This document shows positions 40,857 through 49,373 of a stretch of 64,000 bases of DNA, in pieces. The DNA comes from Bog-756 sp963829235 (GTDB lineage Bacteria; Actinomycetota; Acidimicrobiia; Acidimicrobiales; RAAP-2): contig CAWHIF010000001.1 of assembly GCA_963829235.1 (NCBI GenBank), positions 200,675-264,674 of the forward strand, in the 5' to 3' direction. Below the pieces are notes generated by a model that ran no database searches, was not told where the DNA came from, and saw only the letters and a program-made list of their open reading frames with translations. The position numbers and the translations under genes are program-made. Every line of letters begins with the position of its first letter. Position 1 is the stretch's first letter.

Positions 40857-41363
40857 TCAGGAGCCGACGACCTGGACGATCTCGCCGGTGTCGACGTCGT
40901 ACCGCCAGCCCTCGACACGGACGTCGCCGGGTAGGAGATCACACGAGCGCACGGCGGCGACGTCGGTCCGCAGTGCGGAGTCCGGGTCCGGCATGGCCAG
41001 GAACTCCCAGCCGTCGGGGCGCTCGAGCCCCTGGTCCGCGAGCTCCGACCTGATGTCGTCGTCGGTCCGGTCGACCAGCGCACACTGGGTGTGCTGCATG
41101 ACCGCGATCCGGCGCACTCCCAGGAACCTCGTCGCCAGGACCAGGGACCGGAGGACGTCGGGGGTGACACGGCCACCCGCGTTGCGGACGATCTTCGCAT
41201 CCCCGGGTCGCAGCCCGAGCATGGTCAGCGGCTCGATACGACTGTCCATGCAGGTGACCAGCGCGAATTCCCTGGCCGCCCGGGCCGGTATCCCCGCCAG
41301 CTCGAATCCGGCGACATACTGGCGGTTCGCTCGGAGGAGGTCGTCGAACATGCCCGAGAGCAT
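40857..41363 (-). CDS. Beta-class carbonic anhydrase
   Basis: 168 residues. The zinc ligands are Cys38 (in VTCMDSR), His91 and Cys94 (in MQHTQCALV), and the Asp40-Arg42 dyad is present. KIVRNAGGRVTPDVLRSLVLATRFLGVRRIAV is typical of the beta class. It interconverts CO2 and bicarbonate for carboxylation reactions and pH control. ATG 41363 has AGGG about 7 bases upstream; the frame is open to 41411, which would intrude into the promoter region of the divergent HAD gene. Confidence 0.93.
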   Translation of the reverse strand: MLSGMFDDLLRANRQYVAGFELAGIPARAAREFALVTCMDSRIEPLTMLGLRPGDAKIVRNAGGRVTPDVLRSLVLATRFLGVRRIAVMQHTQCALVDRTDDDIRSELADQGLERPDGWEFLAMPDPDSALRTDVAAVRSCDLLPGDVRVEGWRYDVDTGEIVQVVGS

Positions 41364-41422
41364 GACAGACCCTGTGTCCCTGGCCCAAACGGTGGGCCGT
41401 CCCAGCTGCAATCATCAGGCGA

Positions 41423-42109
41423 GTGAGCAGGGCCTGCCTCATCCTCGACTTCGACGGGACCATCCTCGACACCGAGGAGTCCCTCTACCGATCGTGGGCG
41501 GAGCTGTGGGCCGACCACGGCCATCGGCTGGCGCTCGACGACTGGCAGAGGAACATCGGGACCGAGGATGTCTTCGACCCCCTGGGCGAGCTCGAGAGCC
41601 GGATCGGTCGGCGCCTCCACCCCGCCGCACAGGATCGCCGCCGGCTGCGACGGGACGAGCTCCAAGCCCGGCACGGCCCCCGCCCGGGAGTCCTGCGCTG
41701 GCTGGCGGAGGCGGAGGGGTCGGGCATCCCGGTCGGCATCGCATCGTCGTCCCCGCTCGAGTGGGTGGAGGGCCATCTGGACCGGCTCGGCCTGCGCGGG
41801 TTCTTCTCCTGCGTGGTCTGCCGCGACGCCGAGGTCCCCGCGAAGCCCGCACCGACCTCCTACCTGCTGGCGTGCGAAGGGCTCGGAGCCGACCGGTTGC
41901 GGTCGGTGGCCGTGGAGGACTCCCCCCACGGCGTGGCGGCGGCTGTCACCGCGGGACTGTTCACCGTGGCCGTACCGCACGGCCTGACCTCGGACCTCGA
42001 TCTCTCGGCGGCCGATCTGGTCACCACGTCACTCGATGACCTCTCGTTGTCCGAGGCGCTGGAACGGGCGGCGCGCCCTCCCGATCAACGGTACCCTTTC
42101 CCCGGTTGA
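41423..42109 (+). CDS. HAD-superfamily phosphatase, beta-phosphoglucomutase-like
   Basis: 228 residues. Motif I is LILDFDGTILDTEE (Asp9 nucleophile, Asp11), motif II GIASSSPLEWVEGHLD, motif III Lys in VPAKPAPTSYLLA and motif IV VAVEDSPHGVAAAVTAG. The cap is of the C1, helical type. It hydrolyses or transfers phosphate on a small metabolite, but the substrate cannot be predicted. It starts at GTG 41423 and its stop overlaps the possible long start of the LLM gene. Confidence 0.88.
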   Translation: MSRACLILDFDGTILDTEESLYRSWAELWADHGHRLALDDWQRNIGTEDVFDPLGELESRIGRRLHPAAQDRRRLRRDELQARHGPRPGVLRWLAEAEGSGIPVGIASSSPLEWVEGHLDRLGLRGFFSCVVCRDAEVPAKPAPTSYLLACEGLGADRLRSVAVEDSPHGVAAAVTAGLFTVAVPHGLTSDLDLSAADLVTTSLDDLSLSEALERAARPPDQRYPFPG

Positions 42110-42156
42110 GGGGCCGCCGGTCGAGCGGACCGACCGAAGGAGAGACGGGGGAAGGG

Positions 42157-43050
42157 ATGCTGCTGGGTATCACCACTCCCGTGCTCAGCATGGTCCCCGA
42201 CGTGCATGCTCCCTGGGAGGTGGAGGGGACCATCGACGACGTCGCCGCCATCGCCAAGGCGGCCGAGCGTCTCGGCTACCACCATCTGACCTGCAGCGAG
42301 CACGTGATCGTCCCCACCGATGTCGCCGGCGTGCGTGGAAGCCGCTATTGGGATCCGCTGGCCACCTTCGGCTACCTGGCCGCGGTGACGTCGCGGATCC
42401 GTCTGGCCACCAACGTGCTGGTGCTCGGCTACCACCACCCGCTCGAGATCGCCAAGCGCTACGGCACGCTGGATCAGGTGTCGGGCGGACGGCTCATCCT
42501 CGGCCTCGGGGTCGGCTCCCTCAAGGAGGAGTTCGATCTCCTCGGTTGCCCCTTCGACGATCGGGGACGGCGAGCCGACGATGCGCTCGCGGCGCTCCGG
42601 TCCTCGCTGTCGGAACGCCTGCCCGAGTACGCCGGCACCTTCTACCAGTACTCGGGGGTGGTGTTGGATCCCTGCTCCCTCCAATCCTCCGTGCCGCTGT
42701 GGATCGGGGGGCGCACCGAACGCTCCCTCCGCCGCGCCGTCGAATTGGGAGACGGTTGGGTTCCCTTCGGGATCAGGGCAGCCGATGTGGCCGCCATGAT
42801 GGCAGCCGCCCGTGACACCCCGGCGTGGGCCGAGCGCAGCAACCCGCTCGAGGTCGTGCTGCGCAACGGCCGGCCGCTGGATCCGGTCGGCGATCCCGAC
42901 GGGGCGCGCCGGATGGTCGGCAGACTCACCGACGCGGGAGCGACCGGCTTGCAGCTGTGGTTCCTCCACCACTCGCCGGCCCACTACGTCGAGCAGCTCG
43001 AAGCCATGGCCCGGATCATGGGGCCGGCCGATGCACCGGTGAACCGGTGA
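42157..43050 (+). CDS. LLM-class (F420-dependent) oxidoreductase
   Basis: 297 residues. Luciferase-like TIM barrel with AAIAKAAERLGYHHLTCSEHVIVPT, RIRLATNVLVLGYHHPLEIAKRYGTLDQVSGGRLILGLGVGSLKEEFDLLG and PLWIGGRTERSLRRAVELGDGWVPFG: the pattern of Actinobacteria F420-dependent enzymes. It probably reduces or oxidises a small organic substrate with F420. ATG 42157 is preferred because purine-rich GGGGGAAGGG precedes it and homology starts here; the frame opens at 42106. Confidence 0.9.
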   Translation: MLLGITTPVLSMVPDVHAPWEVEGTIDDVAAIAKAAERLGYHHLTCSEHVIVPTDVAGVRGSRYWDPLATFGYLAAVTSRIRLATNVLVLGYHHPLEIAKRYGTLDQVSGGRLILGLGVGSLKEEFDLLGCPFDDRGRRADDALAALRSSLSERLPEYAGTFYQYSGVVLDPCSLQSSVPLWIGGRTERSLRRAVELGDGWVPFGIRAADVAAMMAAARDTPAWAERSNPLEVVLRNGRPLDPVGDPDGARRMVGRLTDAGATGLQLWFLHHSPAHYVEQLEAMARIMGPADAPVNR

Positions 43051-43064
43051 ACCGGTGAACCGGG
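43034..43064 (+). repeat. 8-bp tandem repeat across a gene junction
   Basis: CCGGTGAA occurs three times in a row, then CCGGGTC. It holds the stop of the LLM gene and the GTG start of the next. Confidence 0.85.
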
Positions 43065-43825
43065 TCAAGGTCGGGTTCTTCTCCCTGTCGCACCGCTCGT
43101 CGGGCGGCGACGACCGCCCCTACCTCGAATGGCACCAGATGGACCACATGCCCGAGCAGTACCAGTTGCCCGGGCTGGTCCTCGGCCAGCGGTGGGCGTC
43201 GACCCCGGCCTGCCGGAGCGTCCGGGTGGTCGATGTCGACGGGTGGTCGTCCGTCGAGCACGTCGTCTGCTACCTGATGGGAAATCCCGTCCACGAGACG
43301 ATCGACGAATTCCTCAACCTCGGTCGCCATCTGGCCGAGTTGGGCCGCTTCCCCCACGCGCTGCCCTCGCAGTACCGGGGAGGTCTCCGCCTCCTCGAGA
43401 CCCTTGCCGCCCGCAGGGTGCTCGTCTCGTCCGAGGTGGTCCCGTTCCGACCGCACGAAGGCATCTACCTCATCGTGGAGGAGCCCGCCGACCGATCGGA
43501 AGGATCGGACCGATCCGACCGATCGGCCCAGGATGCGTACGTCAAGCGGATGCACGTCGAACTGCTTCCCGAGCTGGTATCGGTTCCCGGCGTCGCCGGA
43601 GCCTGGGCCTTCGCCACCAGCCCGTCCATCCGACGACCGATGTTCACCGAGGGCGACTACCGGATGACCGTCTGCTACCTCGACGACCACCCGGCCTCAG
43701 TCGGCGAGCGCCTGGCGCCGGTGCTCGATCGATGGTGGTCGGCAGCCCCGGTCCGTCCGCTCCTGGCTGCGCCCTACGAGTCGATGGTCAGCTGGGACTG
43801 GAACCGCTTCGTCCCGCCGGGGTGA
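43055..43825 (+). CDS. EthD-like/dimeric alpha-beta barrel protein, tandem domains
   Basis: 256 residues. RPYLEWHQMDHMPEQYQLPGLVLGQRW matches the 'W H ... E/D H x P E ... x P G F' signature of ferredoxin-like EthD-type proteins. A second similar half follows (EGIYLIVEEP, YVKRMHVELLPELVSVPGVAGAWAFATSP, YRMTVCYLDDHP). Between them is a short acidic/Ser-Asp-Arg repeat (DRSEGSDRSDRSAQ). Such proteins support degradation of ethers or aromatics, or act as small monooxygenases. It starts 4 bp after the LLM gene, so the two are co-expressed. Confidence 0.72.
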   Translation: MNRVKVGFFSLSHRSSGGDDRPYLEWHQMDHMPEQYQLPGLVLGQRWASTPACRSVRVVDVDGWSSVEHVVCYLMGNPVHETIDEFLNLGRHLAELGRFPHALPSQYRGGLRLLETLAARRVLVSSEVVPFRPHEGIYLIVEEPADRSEGSDRSDRSAQDAYVKRMHVELLPELVSVPGVAGAWAFATSPSIRRPMFTEGDYRMTVCYLDDHPASVGERLAPVLDRWWSAAPVRPLLAAPYESMVSWDWNRFVPPG

Positions 43826-43866
43826 CCCGGTCGACCGGTGACCCCGGTCGGTCCCGCGGGCATCCC

Positions 43867-44358
43867 TCAGGTGACGTCCCGCCTTCTCTCGTGGAGCTTG
43901 CGCAGCGACCTCACCAGGGACGCCTCGATCAATTCGTCGTTCCCCTTGGATATGAAGTCGTGCACCCGCTTCTCCAGGAGCGCCCGCATGACGGGGTTGA
44001 AGGCCTCGTAGGTCTCCCGGAAATAGACGTGGGTCCGCCCGTCGCCCATGTCCTCCAGCCGGGTCCACCCCGATGCCCGGGACCACAAGGGCTTCCCGAT
44101 GGCGTCATACCGCCACGACAGCGGGCGCTTGGCCTCGGTGATCCACTCCCAGGACTGCGCCTTGCCTTTCGACAGGAGGTACTTCGGCACCTGGAAATCA
44201 CAGTGCCGTACCAGGCCGTTGCCATCCGCGTCTCCGGGGTGGTAGATCTCGATCTTCACCGTGTCGGTTTCGATGCCGGAACGCATCCGGCCCCAAAACA
44301 CTTCCCAGACCTCCTCGGGTGTTCCATCGACGACGAAATCGAATCTGTGATCCTGCAC
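43867..44358 (-). CDS. SRPBCC-family ligand-binding protein
   Basis: 163 residues of START/polyketide-cyclase-like fold: DHRFDFVVDGTPEEVWEVFWGRMRSG, HCDFQVPKYLLSKGKAQSWEWITEAKRPLSWRYDAIGKPLWSRASGWTRLEDMGDGRTHVYFRETYEAFNPVMRALLEKRVHDFISKGNDE. It probably binds or transfers a hydrophobic small molecule. GTG 44358 is the start, with GAGGAG 5-10 bases upstream; a longer opening to 44400 would overlap the synthetase gene. It follows that gene by 16 bp and is likely in its operon. Confidence 0.82.
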   Translation of the reverse strand: MQDHRFDFVVDGTPEEVWEVFWGRMRSGIETDTVKIEIYHPGDADGNGLVRHCDFQVPKYLLSKGKAQSWEWITEAKRPLSWRYDAIGKPLWSRASGWTRLEDMGDGRTHVYFRETYEAFNPVMRALLEKRVHDFISKGNDELIEASLVRSLRKLHERRRDVT

Positions 44359-44374
44359 CTGTTCTCCTCTCGAA

Positions 44375-45910
44375 TCATCTGCGCGTTGCCTTCGGGACAA
44401 GTTCCGACCTCACCACCTTCCCGCCCGCGTTCCTCGGGAGCGCGGGCAGGAACTCGACATGCCGCGGCACCTTGTAGTCGGCGAGGCGCTCCCCGGCGAA
44501 CGCCTGCAACTCGTCGATGGCCAGCGTCTGGCCCGCACCGAGGACGACGAAGGCGGCGATGTCCTCGCCCAGCACGTCGTGGGGGATACCGACCACAGCC
44601 ACCTCGACCACCGATGGGTGTTCGTGGAGGACGGCCTCGACATCGTCGGTATAGACGTTCATCCCGCCCCTGACGATCATCTCCTTCTTCCGGCCGACGA
44701 TGAAGAGATAGCCGTCTGGGTCGAGGTAGCCGAGGTCGCCGGTGTGGAGCCACCCCCCCTCCCACATGCGGGCGGTGGCCTCCGGGTCCTTGTAGTACTC
44801 CCGGTGACCGTCGGGGTTCCGGGTGACGACCTCGCCGACCGCCCCTGCCGGGAGCGACGCCCCGGCCTCGTCGACGATGCGGACCTCGACGGGTTTCCTC
44901 GGCTTCCCCACCGCGCCCGGGTGGGTCCGGGCCCCCTCCGGGTCCATGGTGAAGGTGGCGTGCCCACCCTCGGTCATCCCGTAGCTGTTCAGCACGGCCG
45001 CGCCGGGCACCTTCGCCTGTAGCCGTAGCAGGGTGTCCGGGACGAGAGGTGCGCTGCCCAGGATGATCCGGCCGAGGCTGGAGAGATCAGACGACTCGAA
45101 CCGTTCGTGGTGGATGATGAGCTGCGCCATGGCCGGGACGATGAACGCGATCACCGGCCGCTCCCGTTCGACGATCTCGAGCCAGCGCCCGGCGTCGAAG
45201 GCGGGAAGGTACAGGACCGTCATGCCCGCCTTCATCGGGTTGTAGATGAAGCCGAGACCGGCGAAGGTGAACACCGGAGAGGCCGTGAACCACCCGGACC
45301 CCCGCCACTCCGGCAGGCCATTGGGCAGGAGGGCGACCTGGTCGTAGCGCACCGCTACACCCTTCGGTCTGCCCGTGGTGCCGGACGTGTACATGACATC
45401 GGCCAGATCTGAGCCGTCGACCGGGGCTTGGACGGCGTCTGCGTCGGTGCTCTTCGCGTCCTCGAGATCGACGAACCCCTCCTCGTCCGTCGCCACGCCC
45501 TTCGGACCGACCGACACCGCCACCCTCAGCGAAGGGAGGGAATGCAGCAGCGGTGCGACGATCTCCGCGTACGCGCTGCTGACGACCACCGCGGTGACCT
45601 CAGCGTGTTCGAGGATGGCCCGCGCTTCGGGCGCCGACAGCCGGTCGTTCATCGGCACCGCGGTCGCACCCAGCTTGTGCACCGCGCTATAGGCCACGAT
45701 CCACTCGAGGATCCCGTCGCTCTCGAGAAAGATGGCCACGAGGTCGCCCTTGTCCACCCCTCTGGCCCGGAGGCCGCGGGCCAGGCGGTTCGACTCACGC
45801 TCCCATCGTTCAAAGGTGATGGAAGAGCCGTCCCCGAGGTTCCGGTACGCCACCTCGTCGGGGTAGGCCGCGGCCATGAGCCGCAGCTGTTCGGGCAAGA
45901 GGTCGGTCAC
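44375..45910 (-). CDS. AMP-dependent acyl-CoA synthetase/ligase
   Basis: 511 residues, an intact ANL-superfamily member. It has VMYTSGTTGRPKGVAV (P-loop), LNSYGMTEGGHATF, GWLHTGDLGYLDPDGYLFIVGRKKEMIVRGGMNVY and the C-terminal catalytic Lys in PRNAGGKVVRSEL. It activates a fatty or aromatic acid to its CoA ester. The GTG start at 45910 lies inside a tandem repeat whose other copies repeat the same start region. It is followed by the SRPBCC gene. Confidence 0.93.
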   Translation of the reverse strand: MTDLLPEQLRLMAAAYPDEVAYRNLGDGSSITFERWERESNRLARGLRARGVDKGDLVAIFLESDGILEWIVAYSAVHKLGATAVPMNDRLSAPEARAILEHAEVTAVVVSSAYAEIVAPLLHSLPSLRVAVSVGPKGVATDEEGFVDLEDAKSTDADAVQAPVDGSDLADVMYTSGTTGRPKGVAVRYDQVALLPNGLPEWRGSGWFTASPVFTFAGLGFIYNPMKAGMTVLYLPAFDAGRWLEIVERERPVIAFIVPAMAQLIIHHERFESSDLSSLGRIILGSAPLVPDTLLRLQAKVPGAAVLNSYGMTEGGHATFTMDPEGARTHPGAVGKPRKPVEVRIVDEAGASLPAGAVGEVVTRNPDGHREYYKDPEATARMWEGGWLHTGDLGYLDPDGYLFIVGRKKEMIVRGGMNVYTDDVEAVLHEHPSVVEVAVVGIPHDVLGEDIAAFVVLGAGQTLAIDELQAFAGERLADYKVPRHVEFLPALPRNAGGKVVRSELVPKATRR

Positions 45911-45992
45911 GGGAGGTCGGGCAAGAGGTCGGTCACGGGAGGTCGGGCAAGAGGTCGGTCACGGGAGGTCGGTCACGGGAGGTCGGTCACGG
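45891..45992 (-). repeat. 26-bp and 14-bp tandem repeat covering the synthetase start codon
   Basis: Three copies of a 26-bp unit (TCGGGCAAGAGGTCGGTCAC plus GGGAGG) at 45891, 45917 and 45943, then shortened TCGGTCACGGGAGG copies. Read on the minus strand each long unit contains GTGACCGACCTCTTGCCC, the start codon and first codons of the synthetase. As 26 is not a multiple of three, the extra GTGs are out of frame. Confidence 0.85.
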
Positions 45993-46188
45993 GGAACGGT
46001 GCCGATGACCACGTGGTCCTCCCGGATTGAAGGCTTCGACGCCAGGGCTCGATGTCCGCTCCCCACTCCCGGCGGGGAGGGTACCGGACCGGTCGTGGGT
46101 GACTCTAGTGAACTGCAGGAGCTCCCGCTGAGGCATCGGCTAGGTTCGCTCCGGACGAGTTGGTGAGGCCGAAGTGGGGGAACCGAAG

Positions 46189-46827
46189 ATGGCGGTGCAC
46201 CGACAAGAGGGTGAGGGCGGTGCGCCCGACTCGGCGGCGTTCTTCGACGTGGTCCTGCGCCAACGGGCCAACCGCCAATTCAGCGATGCGCCGGTGGACG
46301 ACGAGTCGGTCGAACGCTGCCTCCGGGCCGCCACCCACGCACCGAGCGCCGAAAACCTCCAGCCCTGGGTCTTCGTCGTCGTCCGGGACGAAAAGCTTCG
46401 TGCCGGCATCGGGGAGCTGACACGCCGGGCGTGGCGCCAGGGCGGCCGCCAGCATTCGGTCGGTCGGCTGGAGGACTCGCTCCTCCGCCAGGTCGACCAG
46501 GGGGCCGAAGGCGGGATCGGGTCGGCTCCCGTGATCATCGTGGTCTGCGGCGACACGTCAATCGGCCTCGAGGCGACCCTCCCCTCCTCGGTCTTTCCGG
46601 CCACCCAGAACCTCCTCCTCTCGGCCACGGCACTCGGTCTCGGATCGGCCATGACCACGTTGGCCACCAGGTTCGCCGACGAGCTGCGTGAGCTGCTCGA
46701 CCTTCCCGAATCGGTTCGTCCGATGGCCGTGGTCCCCATGGGCTGGCCCGCCCGTTCCCTCGGGCCACCCCGGCGCCTGCCCCTACGCGAGCGTGCCCAC
46801 CGGGACCGCTACGGAGAGCCCTGGTGA
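46189..46827 (+). CDS. Nitroreductase-family FMN oxidoreductase
   Basis: 212 residues. FFDVVLRQRANRQFSDAPVDDESVERCLRAATHAPSAENLQPWVFVVVRD is the FMN-binding start of the nitroreductase family. FPATQNLLLSATALGLGSAMTTLATRFADELRELLDLPESVRPMAVVPMGWPA completes it. The enzymes reduce nitro groups, quinones or enones using NAD(P)H. ATG 46189 has GGGGG 8 bases upstream; GTG 46174 is an alternative. Confidence 0.9.
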   Translation: MAVHRQEGEGGAPDSAAFFDVVLRQRANRQFSDAPVDDESVERCLRAATHAPSAENLQPWVFVVVRDEKLRAGIGELTRRAWRQGGRQHSVGRLEDSLLRQVDQGAEGGIGSAPVIIVVCGDTSIGLEATLPSSVFPATQNLLLSATALGLGSAMTTLATRFADELRELLDLPESVRPMAVVPMGWPARSLGPPRRLPLRERAHRDRYGEPW

Positions 46828-46852
46828 TCGACCGGGAACGTGCCGGAGCTGA

Positions 46853-47437
46853 TCAGCTGATGCCCAGAGCCAGCCGGACCCGCTCCGCCTGACGTTCGGT
46901 CAGTGCCATCACGTCGCCCCACGACCACACGCCGTCTGGGCCCCCGAACGAGGTGAGGAACAGGATCCGGTCGACGGTTCCGCCCACATACCGCGACAGG
47001 TCGTCCCCGCCCGGTCCGGTGGTCAGCTTCTCGAAGATCCAGGTGTCCGTGTATCCGGGGAGGACCTCGTCATCGACCACCCGTTCCGACACGACCGTCT
47101 GGTCCGGCCGGCTGGTACCGACGAAGTACCTCGGGACCTGGCGCAGGGAGAGCTCGGCGTCGCCCGACGTGGCATAAGGCACCACCTCGAACCAGGCCGT
47201 CCTGGTCGATCCGGCCTCGGCGAGGGACCGCCATGCCGTGATCCCCCCAGCCGCGTGGGCCCGGCGACTCTTGTCGCTCTCGGAGTTCAACTCACCGGTG
47301 GGCCAGGTCCGCTCCTCGACGATCTCCCACCCACGACCCACGAGGTCGGCCACACCCAACAGCATGGCCAATGACCTGGCGGTCTGGACGTCACGATCAT
47401 CCTCGTCACTTTCGCCGGGGGCGTGGTCCTGCGCCAT
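46853..47437 (-). CDS. Hypothetical protein downstream of PH-domain genes
   Basis: 194 residues from ATG 47437. An acidic N-terminus (DHAPGESDEDDRDVQTARS) is followed by a compact domain: LVGRGWEIVEERTWPTGELNSESDKSRRAHAAGGITAWRSLAEAGSTRTAWFEVVPYATSGDAELSLRQVPRYFVG. It ends RQAERVRLALG. No spans and no family recognised. A longer form from ATG 47521 would overlap the preceding gene by 28 bp. Its place behind two PH-domain genes suggests a joint but unknown role. Confidence 0.62.
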   Translation of the reverse strand: MAQDHAPGESDEDDRDVQTARSLAMLLGVADLVGRGWEIVEERTWPTGELNSESDKSRRAHAAGGITAWRSLAEAGSTRTAWFEVVPYATSGDAELSLRQVPRYFVGTSRPDQTVVSERVVDDEVLPGYTDTWIFEKLTTGPGGDDLSRYVGGTVDRILFLTSFGGPDGVWSWGDVMALTERQAERVRLALGIS

Positions 47438-47493
47438 CGACCCGATTCTTCCAGACGCGATCCCGTCCGCGTCGACCGGCCCGCCGGGGACCC

Positions 47494-48852
47494 TCACCGC
47501 GGCGGTGGTGACGGCACCCATTGATGCAGTCGGGCCCTGCGGGCCCGCTCGACCTGACGATCGAGCATCGCCCGGGCCTCGGTGCTGTCGCGGTTGGCCG
47601 CCCGGGTCTTGACCGGGCCTCGGGTGGAGTCGAGATGCACGGTGGCCAGCGCCAGGGCGCGTTGTAGCGGACCCGAGGTCAGGCGCACGCTCTGGGTCCG
47701 CTCGTGCGGGACGACGTCGATCGTGCGCGACAGCAGCCCGTGACGAACCGTGAAGACGTGATCGTCGGAGCCCACCAGCTGGGCGCGCCACCAGAGCGGC
47801 GCACGGACGGCCGCCCGCCGGGGAGGGCGCTCGAGGGGAATGCCGGTGAGGTCGACGCCACCCAACAGCCAACCCACAAGCGCCAACGCGTAGGCGCGGT
47901 CGGCCACCGGAAGCAGCATGGTGGACTTCGAATTGCTGCTGCCGGCGTAGCCGGCCACATTCATGCGGACCTGGGCCCAGCCGAAGAGGCGCCATCCGAC
48001 GGGTTGGTGGATGAGGATGGCCTGGATCCGTCCGGGAGGCACTGTCTGGCGGCTGGTGGACAGCAGTCCATGACGGATCCGGAGCCCGTCGGGTGACTCG
48101 GTCACAGTGAAGTCCCACAGGGTGGAGACCCGCCGCCACACCGCGGTGACGATGAGGAAGGCGAACCAGAGGAAGAGGGCGATGCCGATGCCGGAGGTGG
48201 CCCGGTGGCCGTTCTGTCGCCCGACCACGGTGAGGATCGGCCCGATGAACAAGAAGATGAGCCGCCACGAGACCATCTCGAGCAGCACCGATCCGACGAG
48301 CTGCCCGTGGGGAACGGCCACGACCGGTCGTTCCGGGGCCTCCGGCGCCCCTTCATCGCCCCCACCCGACCGGCCGAGCAGGTCGGCGCGGAGCCTTTTG
48401 GCCACCGGAAGGGAGAGATAGCGGAGCCGGACGGCCGATCGCTCGGTGCCGGCCGTCGTGACCTTCACTTCGGCCAGGCCGAAGATGCGGGCCGAGAAGG
48501 GCTCGAGCACGTCGACGCTCTGGACCCGGTTGAGCCGGACCCGCTTCGACTGCTTTCGAAGCAGACCGCTGTCGATGCGCAGCTCCCCCCCGTGGAGGTG
48601 GTACCGGGTGACAGCCACGGTGACCAACCCACGGATCACAACCAGCACGGCGAGGCCGGCATAGAGGCCGAGGGCGGTGACGTTGGGGCCGCTCCCCTGA
48701 CCGGCCTGCCTTCCGGCCAGGCTGAACAGCGCGAAGACCACCAGCACGCCCAGTATCCGGCCACCGAGGGCCAGCGGAGTCAACGGGTGGAGCCGGAACG
48801 TCTCGTCGCCGGTCCCTTCCGGCGGCTCAGAGCCCACTGGCGTGAGCCTCAC
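47494..48852 (-). CDS. Membrane protein with bacterial PH domains (YdbT-like)
   Basis: 452 residues. Two or three copies of the bacterial pleckstrin-homology (DUF304) domain alternate with membrane spans. The first copy includes VTRYHLHGGELRIDSGLLRKQSKRVRLNRVQSVDVLEPFSARIFGLAEVKVTTAG; the second WDFTVTESPDGLRIRHGLLSTSRQTVPPGRIQAILIHQPVGWRLFGWAQVRMNVAG; the third VFTVRHGLLSRTIDVVPHERTQSVRLTSGPLQRALALATVHLDSTRG. This is the YdbT arrangement. The function is unknown; in Bacillus, ydbS and ydbT are paired, as here. It overlaps the smaller upstream gene by 26 bp. Confidence 0.88.
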   Translation of the reverse strand: MRLTPVGSEPPEGTGDETFRLHPLTPLALGGRILGVLVVFALFSLAGRQAGQGSGPNVTALGLYAGLAVLVVIRGLVTVAVTRYHLHGGELRIDSGLLRKQSKRVRLNRVQSVDVLEPFSARIFGLAEVKVTTAGTERSAVRLRYLSLPVAKRLRADLLGRSGGGDEGAPEAPERPVVAVPHGQLVGSVLLEMVSWRLIFLFIGPILTVVGRQNGHRATSGIGIALFLWFAFLIVTAVWRRVSTLWDFTVTESPDGLRIRHGLLSTSRQTVPPGRIQAILIHQPVGWRLFGWAQVRMNVAGYAGSSNSKSTMLLPVADRAYALALVGWLLGGVDLTGIPLERPPRRAAVRAPLWWRAQLVGSDDHVFTVRHGLLSRTIDVVPHERTQSVRLTSGPLQRALALATVHLDSTRGPVKTRAANRDSTEARAMLDRQVERARRARLHQWVPSPPPR

Positions 48853-49315
48853 CCAACTGGGTCAACCGGTCGCGGAGCTGGCCGGCGATGTCGGGAGTCA
48901 GACCGCAGACCTTGGCGTCGGTGGTGGCGGCCGCGGTGTGGAGCTTGACGCTCACCAGCCCGAAGGAGCGCTCGATGGGCCCGGCCTCCACATCCACCAA
49001 CTGCATACGCCCATAGGGCACCACCGTCAGGCGCTTGAACAACGCCCCGTGGGTGACCACCAGGTCGTCGGTGCGCTCCACGTACCCCCACGAGCGCAGG
49101 TTTCGACCGATCGAGATCCATCCGAAGACCATGAGGACGACACCGGCCGCCCCGACGGCGACACCGGCCACGGTCGACGCCAGAGCACAGGCGACAGCCA
49201 CGCCGGCCACCACCGGGATCCCGACGACGAGCAGCTCCGTTCGGCGCATCCGGGCCAGACGCGGGGACACCCGGTGCCAAGGATTGTCTGGTGGCGCAGC
49301 GAACGGGCCGTCCAT
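48827..49315 (-). CDS. Small membrane protein with one bacterial PH domain (YdbS-like)
   Basis: 162 residues. Two spans (LLVVGIPVVAGVAVACALASTVAGVAVGAAGVVLMVFGWISI) are followed by one PH domain: SWGYVERTDDLVVTHGALFKRLTVVPYGRMQLVDVEAGPIERSFGLVSVKLHTAAATTDAKVCGLTPDIAGQLRDRL. This is the typical YdbS partner of the larger protein that follows. The two are translationally coupled. Confidence 0.88.
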   Translation of the reverse strand: MDGPFAAPPDNPWHRVSPRLARMRRTELLVVGIPVVAGVAVACALASTVAGVAVGAAGVVLMVFGWISIGRNLRSWGYVERTDDLVVTHGALFKRLTVVPYGRMQLVDVEAGPIERSFGLVSVKLHTAAATTDAKVCGLTPDIAGQLRDRLTQLGEAHASGL

Positions 49316-49373
49316 GACGTGGAACCCTACCTGCCACCCTCTGCACCGACGGGGCGCTCCGAAGCCGCCCCCC

